The position numbers and the translations under genes are program-made. A stretch of DNA of 64,000 bases from NCBI GenBank assembly GCA_015178975.1, contig WHVD01000027.1, positions 1-64,000 on the forward strand. Direction: 5' to 3'. Of the stretch, positions 57,901 through 64,000 are shown in pieces. Source of the stretch: Hysterangium stoloniferum (taxonomy: Eukaryota > Basidiomycota > Agaricomycetes > Hysterangiales > Hysterangiaceae). The stretch's first letter is position 1. Each line of letters begins with the position of its first letter. The notes beneath the pieces were generated by a model. That model was not told the DNA's origin, ran no database searches, and worked only from the letters and a program-made list of their open reading frames with translations.

Positions 57901-58036
57901 TTGAGGTAAAGCCTTTGAAGAGCTTGACCAGAAATAAGTGCCAAAAATTAGCAAATAGACAAAAAAAATCAAACAAATCACAGAGATATATTAGTCAAAC
58001 ATTTTCTAGATTATCCCACTGAAAGCAGCTCTCAAC

Positions 58037-58223
58037 TAGTGTCGAGTGCTGCATGATCCCTGGTGTGCTGGGAGTAGTTTGGCACTCAACGTCCAGCTAA
58101 GCATATGTAAGACTCGCACGCCTTTTGTTCTCTTACAATGTCACTGTCGATCCTCAGTCCTTTCTGTTTTCTCAATACTGACTTCTGATCCTTATCTCCA
58201 CATATCTACACAATTAATTTTTA
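58037..58223 (+). repeat. Ngaro repeat A1
   Basis: TAGTGTCGAGTG to CACAATTAATTTTT is shared with 62545-62731 at roughly 90 percent identity by eye. Confidence 0.9.
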
Positions 58224-58234
58224 GAGCTCACTCG

Positions 58235-59833
58235 ATGACATCTGGGACCCTACCTCAAGGCGTGTTCGCCCACTTGGGTATCAACCTAAACACCGAAGGG
58301 CACCCGCCCCACCCCAAAACAGGACTGGAACCTCCTCTTTCGGTGACAGCTGGTATCCCACATTCCCCGGTCATCCCACAACTGGAAGCCACCAGCAGCA
58401 ATCGGGGAGATCACCAGTCCCCCCCCCCCCTCACGAGATCGATCAACTAGAGGCTCAGATTGCACAATTGGCTGCACGACAAGACCTCCTGCTGGCTCAG
58501 GGCAGACTGGACATTCATGGCAGCAGGGTCCTTTCAGACATCTCACCAGGCGTAACAAGATTATTCACTGACCTGGATATGATCCAGCTGGCCAACGTAC
58601 GGGCCTCCATGGCTGGTGACACTAGGACCACCAAGAAGGCAGCAGTCCCAGATATAATTCCAGGATTCAAGGCAAATGCCTTAGAGATCCGTGAGTTCAT
58701 CTATCTCTCTCTTTGGCCCAATTGGACACAGCCGCAGCACTCTCAGTGTGCAGCACCATTCAGACAGCTCAGGGGCTGGCCAGTAGGCAGGTGCCCCATT
58801 ACAGACAGTCCATCACAGGGAGCTGCTGGCACCTGGGAGGAGCATGAGTTAAGCCATCATGTGGCTGGCCTGCAGAGTCCCATGGCAGTCTAACAGATGC
58901 CAGGCTCTGGGCCAGTCATACAGCACAACCCCCCCCCCCCCCCCCTTTTCTTTTTTGTTGCTTGTTGCACCTTCTATTCATTATTATACCTTGTGTCAGG
59001 GGCCAACCAGCTCATTGATATTGTATCCATTCACAGCCATTCCACAGAAGGTAGAGGAAGCCTTCAGGAACCTACACTATGTCCCTTATACAGCCCTAAC
59101 TACAGAGGCACGGCGGAAGGCAGAGAGAGGCTTGGAAGAATTCACCTTCTTGCCTTCAGGCAACATTGTGGCCAAAGGGCTGGACCATGATAATGAGAGG
59201 AACATCACCATTATTGACTGGCTCTCAGCAGCAGCAGCAGCAGCGGTCAACCGTACTAGGATTCATGGTGGTGACACCAGAGCTGATGTGCTTTCGGCCC
59301 ACCATGCAGTTGTGACAACCATTGCAAAATCCCATAGCTGGGAAGTGGCCATGGAATACGATGTGCAACAGTGTGAAGCAGCTGCCTGCAACCCGACTCA
59401 CGACTTGAGCTGCCTGGACACCAATGCCCTGACAATTATCTTGACATGGGCAGCACTGCAGGCATCAAGATCCAGCACCACCTCAGTCTCCTCAGTGAAA
59501 CATCTCGGGCCAGCTGGGCCACCATCCCTCTCCACTTCTCCTCGAAAGAGGCCTCGCATAGATGGGGAACATTCACATTGCTTTCGGTGTGGGACACAGG
59601 GGCACTTTCTGGCCGACTGCATGGCAAAACTCACATCAGCAGGGAAGAACACTGCCCCAATCACCCATGATGCCAAAAACAAGCACGCCTTGGCATCCCC
59701 CGACGGAAAGCAGTTTTGTTTCAAGTGGGCAACGGGATCACAGTGCTGGTGGGGTGACACCTGCACCAATGCACACACGTGCAGCATCTGCTTTGAACAA
59801 GACCATGGAGCAGCAGCCTGCAGGCATCTCTGA
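58235..59833 (+). pseudogene. Ngaro Gag-like ORF
   Basis: Coding sequence starts near MTSGTLPQGVFAHL (58235). It shifts frame at a run of ten C near 58420 and continues as EAQIAQLAARQDLLLAQGRL with a helical region. A second C run lies at 58927-58945, where an intron or frameshift must intervene. From about 59035 it is open again and carries a CX2CX4HX4C zinc knuckle (CFRCGTQGHFLADC) and a CCCH-like finger (CFKWATGSQCWWGDTCTNAH). Zinc fingers at this position are usual for the first ORF of Ngaro/DIRS elements. It ends CRHL and stop at 59833. Confidence 0.8.
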
Positions 59834-61203
59834 CCCAAGAAGGGTCACGATGCCACTCGATCCAATTGAAGTGGCACGTACATTAAGTAAATATAGTATA
59901 CTCAACAGGTGGGAATACATTATCTCAGGTTTAATCAATGGCTTCGATATTGGGGTGAAGGACTGCATATCACGCACTGTCATTTTTTGAAAATCACAAA
60001 TCCTCTTCATTAGACACAGACTTTATATACAAGTACATAGTGAGCGAACAAGGGGCTGGACGCTACTCTCGGGGCTTCACCCCAGTGGAGCTAGAGCAGA
60101 TCATCGGCCCATTTCAGACCTCCCTGCTGGGCCTCATCCCAAAACCAAACTCCAGCACTTACCACCTAATCCAAGACCTTTCCTTTCCCCAGGGAGACCC
60201 AGAATGCCCTTCCATAAACAGTGGAATAAATTCAGATGATTTTTCCACAGAGTGGGGCACCTTCACGGATGCTGCAGTACTAATCTTATCCTTACCAGAT
60301 GGCTGCGTAGCAGCCACATTCGACATCTCTGCAGCATACAGAGTGACTCCCATAAGACCAGATCAACAGAATGCTTGCTGCATATTGTGGGACGGCCTGG
60401 TATACATCAACCGAGCAGTAGCATTTGGTCTGGCCTCCAGTGCCAGAGTTTTTGGCAGTATTGCAGATATGCTGATAGCACTGTATCGGAAGGCAGGCTT
60501 CAGATGGCTACTCAAATGGGTGGACGACTTCCTAGCCATTCACCTTCCAGGTCAGATTTGGACAGAAGAGGACTTCATCACCTTGTCTGCCCAATTCGGG
60601 GTCCCATGGAGCAGAAGCAAAACACGACCATTTGCAACAGTGCAGAAGTACATCGGCTTCCTATGGGACTTGAACTCCAAGACAGTTACTGTGCCACCAG
60701 AGAAACTACGTGCAACCCTCACCTTGATTGGGCAGTGGATGGCAGAGGGTGCACAGTTCTCAGCAAATGAGGTGGAGAAGCTACATGGGAAGTTGGTGCA
60801 CTTGTCGGCCATCTTCCCATGGATAAGGCCCTTTCTCCGGTCCATCACAGCATTCGCAGTAGAGCTGGGCCTGAGATTGGCACTGCAGAATGGCTTACTG
60901 TGCCATCAACTCCCTTCTCATTCAACGTTCTTGGTGCGCTCCAACAACAGTGGGGTAGTCGCCGTTATAAACAAGGGTCGTTCCCGCAGCAAGGAAACAA
61001 ACAAGGTCCTAAAAGAGATTTACAGCCTACTAGCCACACACCAAATACATTTGAAAGCCATTTACATACCATCAAGAGACAACGTGTCAGATGCCCTCTC
61101 ACAAGGACACATCACCGAATTTCTCAGGGGTTTCCTGAGGGCACACACCCATGCTGAGATGGATATTCCCATCCATTTGTGTCATCAGATCCAATCATTT
61201 TAG
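59834..61203 (+). pseudogene. Ngaro reverse transcriptase and RNase H
   Basis: A 387-codon frame (60040-61203) contains STYHLIQDLSFPQGDP, TFDISAAYRVTPI, LASSARVFGSIADML and the active-site block WVDDFLAIH, as in DIRS-type RTs. GFLWDLNSKTVTVP and KLVHLSAIFPW follow. RNase H is incomplete: the first catalytic segment seems deleted near 60890, and the SDN block reads RSNNSGVV (Asn for Asp at 60943-60945). The end has PSRDNVSDALSQG. Upstream (59834-60039) the frame is broken by stops. Confidence 0.88.
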
Positions 61204-62393
61204 CACCAGCATTGCTACCAGCACCATTTACCCGAGCATCAAATATATCATCATCTAATCACAGGCACCTAGCCCCATCCCCACTGAGACCTCCATGCAA
61301 AGCAGTAGAGAGGCTGTTCAAGTGGATAGGTGTCAACACACCCCCACTGGCTACTATACAGTACCTGGTCCTGCAATTAATCACGACGATCGTGTCAGAG
61401 GCCTCTTTAAGGGAACCCAAAGCCTACAGTGCTGGCCTATGAAAATTTCACATCTTCTGTGACATCTTCTCGATTGCAGAAGTGGACAGACTACCAGCAT
61501 CCTTCCCAGTGATCCATTCCTTCGCTCTCTGTGCAGCTGCAGACCCATCATTTCTTGGAGATGGCTTGGCCGCTGGAACCAGATTCGAGACAATTTCCGT
61601 CAGTGTGATGAGGAAATACCTTTCATCAATCAGGGCATGGCATATAGCACAAGGCTAGCCACCACCACTGTCTGACGATGAACGCATAAAAATTGAATGG
61701 TCACTACGAGGATTGGAGAACTTACAAGGCACGGCACAAAAGTGACCCCAATGACCCCCAGTACAATTGAGGATGTTATTCACACTGAAGTCAATCCTGG
61801 ACCTGAGCGGTGCATTCAACGCATGCATTTGGGCAGTGGCTTCATGCACCTTCTGGGGACTAATGCATTTTGGCAAGGTTACCGTGACATCCAGACCACA
61901 CTTTGACACCACCAAACACCTGAAATAAAAGGATGTTCTAATTAGTCGTGACAATGATGGAAAATGCTACGCACGTTTAGACCTGCTATCTGCGAAGACA
62001 GCCAAAGTCAGAGAGATTCAGGTAGTATTCATAACAGACCAACAGGGAGTCTGCCCGATCAATGCCTTGATCAATTTAGCCAAGGTCATCCCAGCAGGGC
62101 CAGACGATCCTTTATTTTGCTGGAGAGATGACAAAGGAGAGGTCGGACCAATAGTTAAAAAGGTGGCACTTTACCGGATTAATTCAATCCTCCAGGCTTG
62201 TGGATGGGGAACAACCTTTGGCCACTCTTTCTACATTGGTGGCACCTCCTTCTTAGCACAAGGAGTTGATCCCGAGATAGTACAACTAGCAGGCAGATGG
62301 AAATCCTTAGCATACGAAACATACATAAGGGCCTTCGAACAAATCGTGTCACGGCATATATCGAACCTGTCCACCAGAAATGCGGCTGCCTAG
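61204..62393 (+). pseudogene. Ngaro tyrosine recombinase
   Basis: Three or more frames must be combined. The first catalytic Arg is replaced by His (GLMHFGKV, CAT at 61866-61868). The HxxR box reads GHSFYIGGTSFLAQGVD, so its Arg is Tyr (62232-62234). WKSLAYETYIR keeps the nucleophile Tyr. The last open frame is 62067-62393. The enzyme would have recombined circular cDNA into the host genome and is clearly dead here. Confidence 0.87.
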
Positions 62394-62445
62394 GTTGGGT
62401 GAGCGGTGTAGTCTCACCACGGTAGTAGGCAGGCCTTTTTCAGGT

Positions 62446-62544
62446 GAGTGGTGAGTCTTCCCATGCACACACGGAGAGCTAACACTCTTCCTCTACCCAA
62501 CCACTCAGCTCTTCACTGTGTAGTCTGTAATAGTCGACGCTGGA
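62446..62544 (+). repeat. Ngaro repeat B1
   Basis: GAGTGGTGAGTCTTCCCATG to GTCGACGCTGGA is repeated at 62865-62965. Confidence 0.9.
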
Positions 62545-62731
62545 TAGTGTCGAGTGCCACATGATCCCTGGCATACCGGGAGTAGTTTGGCACTCAACAT
62601 CCAGCTCAGCATATGTAGGACTCACATGCCTTTTGTTCTCTTACAACGTTGCTGTCGATCCTCAGTCCTTTCTGTTTTCTTAACACTGACTTCTGATCCT
62701 TATCTCTACATATCTACACAATTAATTTTTA
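62545..62731 (+). repeat. Ngaro repeat A2
   Basis: This is the second copy of A1, directly adjoining B1. Confidence 0.9.
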
Positions 62732-62864
62732 CCCACCCACCCTAGCTCTATCTTTAGACAGCGACAGTAATCAAGTATCAATATTTCGATGTGATATATT
62801 TACCGTAGTTAGCAGATTATACAGTAACAAGAGCTGTTAATGTGTTATGATTACCCACCCTCCC

Positions 62865-62965
62865 GAGTGGCGAGTCTTCCCACGCACACACAGAGAGCTA
62901 ACACTCTTCCTCTACCCAACCACTCAGCTCTTCACTGTGTAGTCCATAATAGTCGACGCTGGATT
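62865..62965 (+). repeat. Ngaro repeat B2
   Basis: This is the second copy of B1. The 133 bases between A2 and B2 begin and end with ACCCACCC and may be a small insertion, since A2 and B2 normally adjoin. Confidence 0.87.
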
Positions 62966-63290
62966 ACTGTACTCTGTTCTTGGGTCTTACAGATAGCAAC
63001 AACATTGTGGACTCAACTGTGGAAAAAAAGAAACCAATATACAACACTATCCTCTGATGCTAAACATATGGCATTCCATTAAGTAATCACTATCTAGAAA
63101 ACTGTCTGAACAAGTTGTTCTTGCTGCTCACTTGATTTGTAGTTCTATCTTGTTGTGCTCCCTGTTTGTATTGTTGTATTATAGAACAATTACTCCAAAA
63201 TCTATATATGTTAGGATCCAACATCAACCACCATTCTTGGGCCTGAGTTGGATCCTATCCTTCATCCCTCACATACCTGTGTCACTGAAT
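62966..63290. other. Unassigned interval
   Basis: No gene is recognised between the Ngaro end and the relic at the right edge. Confidence 0.4.
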
Positions 63291-63299
63291 GTGAATACT

Positions 63300-64000
63300 T
63301 ATTTGTAAACATCATTTTAACTCCTATGTTATCACCTTTTTCAATGTATCAGATGGTGTTTTAATGAAAACCTTGTCAAGCACTTTACTGTCTGCAGCAT
63401 TCAGGTTATAATGGAAAATATCAATTCTAAAATACAGTTTGTAGGTAGACTTGGTGTGAAATGAATTAATCCGAAATATTTCCACATTTTCTATGCAATT
63501 CTCTCCAGTTATTTGTATTCCAATTGGATCTAGATTGACTCCCTTTTGTCCAAATTTGGAAGAGAGGGGGCATGGTTGAACAATATCTTCAACTTCAATA
63601 ATGCCTCCCTTCCAATTACCCTTATCATCATAGATTTTTTTTCACACTGAATATATTTGTATCTTGGTCAATAGGATTGAGGTGAAACCATTCAACATAT
63701 GCCAGGTGCTTGGAATGTGGGTTTGATTTGGTCTTATCCAATTGTGCTGGATGGAATATAAGGCATAACTGGCCAACCTGATACCCTTGAAAGTCTTGAA
63801 TTAGTTTAGGTGTCACCTAAAATAATCAGAGTACTGACCTTGGATTCCAATTTGCATAGCAGTTGATTCAGGGTTTGTATCTATAAAAACTACATCAAAT
63901 ACTCTAGGATTGGATTCAGTTGGTAGAACAGCTCAAAGGATTTGTTTTTCAATCTGATCATGAATACATATCATCAAGAATTGGTAGTGTTATTCTGATC
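63300..64000 (-). pseudogene. Plavaka-like transposase C-terminal relic
   Basis: On the minus strand an open segment 63816-63628 reads LIQDFQGYQVGQLCLIFHPA and HLAYVEWFHLNPIDQD. Downstream, in another frame, are PLFPKFGQKGVNLD and RINSFHTKSTYKLYF. These recall the GYRVGQVRVIF ... AYVEWF ... HLIPKFG ... VNPFTDRHTY blocks at the end of Plavaka transposases of basidiomycetes. The family call is from memory of these blocks. The N-terminal part lies beyond the window edge. Confidence 0.5.

Larger units (their letters stand above)
58037..62965 (+). mobile_element. Ngaro-type tyrosine recombinase retrotransposon with split direct repeats
   Basis: The order of repeats is A1 (58037-58223), coding region, B1 (62446-62544), A2 (62545-62731), B2 (62865-62965). 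A1/A2 and B1/B2 are direct repeats, the diagnostic layout of Ngaro elements, which use a tyrosine recombinase instead of an integrase. The interior encodes Gag-like, RT/RNase H and recombinase sequence in that order. Stops and lost catalytic residues show it is inactive. No target duplication is expected and none is evident. Confidence 0.9.

Overview
The window looks like nuclear DNA of a filamentous basidiomycete, probably an Agaricomycete. The host genes have short introns (about 44-70 nt, GT...AG). The conserved proteins are fungal: RAD1, the pyruvate dehydrogenase protein X, a GT21 glucosylceramide synthase and a SCAP-type sterol sensor. The mobile elements (chromodomain Ty3 elements, a split-repeat Ngaro element, Tc1 elements, a Crypton-like recombinase, a Plavaka-like relic) form a mix typical of basidiomycetes. 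No species can be named from the sequence.

Layout. 1-5514 is most of a Ty3/gypsy chromovirus (LTR family A) whose gag-RT part is replaced by degenerate repeats. 5515-9162 is a pile of fragments: an LTR-F end, a 5'-truncated Tc1-A, a reversed Ngaro relic and a solo LTR-A. 9706-13118 is a small Copia element with gag but no pol, carrying two nested solo LTRs. 13595-26376 is a compact host gene island with six genes: a LOG-family phosphoribohydrolase, PDX1, RAD1, an unrecognised protein, glucosylceramide synthase and SCAP. From 27.6 kb to the end the window is nested transposon debris again. It holds a complete but mutated chromovirus (31122-39055, LTR family I) inserted in an older chromovirus remnant, two Tc1 families, many solo LTRs, two large minisatellites, a Crypton-like relic, a nearly complete Ngaro element (58037-62965) and a Plavaka-like relic at the right edge.

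How it fits together. Host genes keep intact reading frames; the exon sets proposed here sum to whole codons for all six. PDX1 and RAD1 converge, and glucosylceramide synthase and SCAP diverge from a shared 555-bp promoter. The transposons are nearly all dead. Stops and lost catalytic residues are often CG to TG/CA changes, as expected if transposon cytosines are methylated and deaminate. At least a dozen solo LTRs are flanked by exact or near-exact 5-bp target duplications, so insertion history can be read base by base. LTR family letters (A-M) are local labels made for this window.
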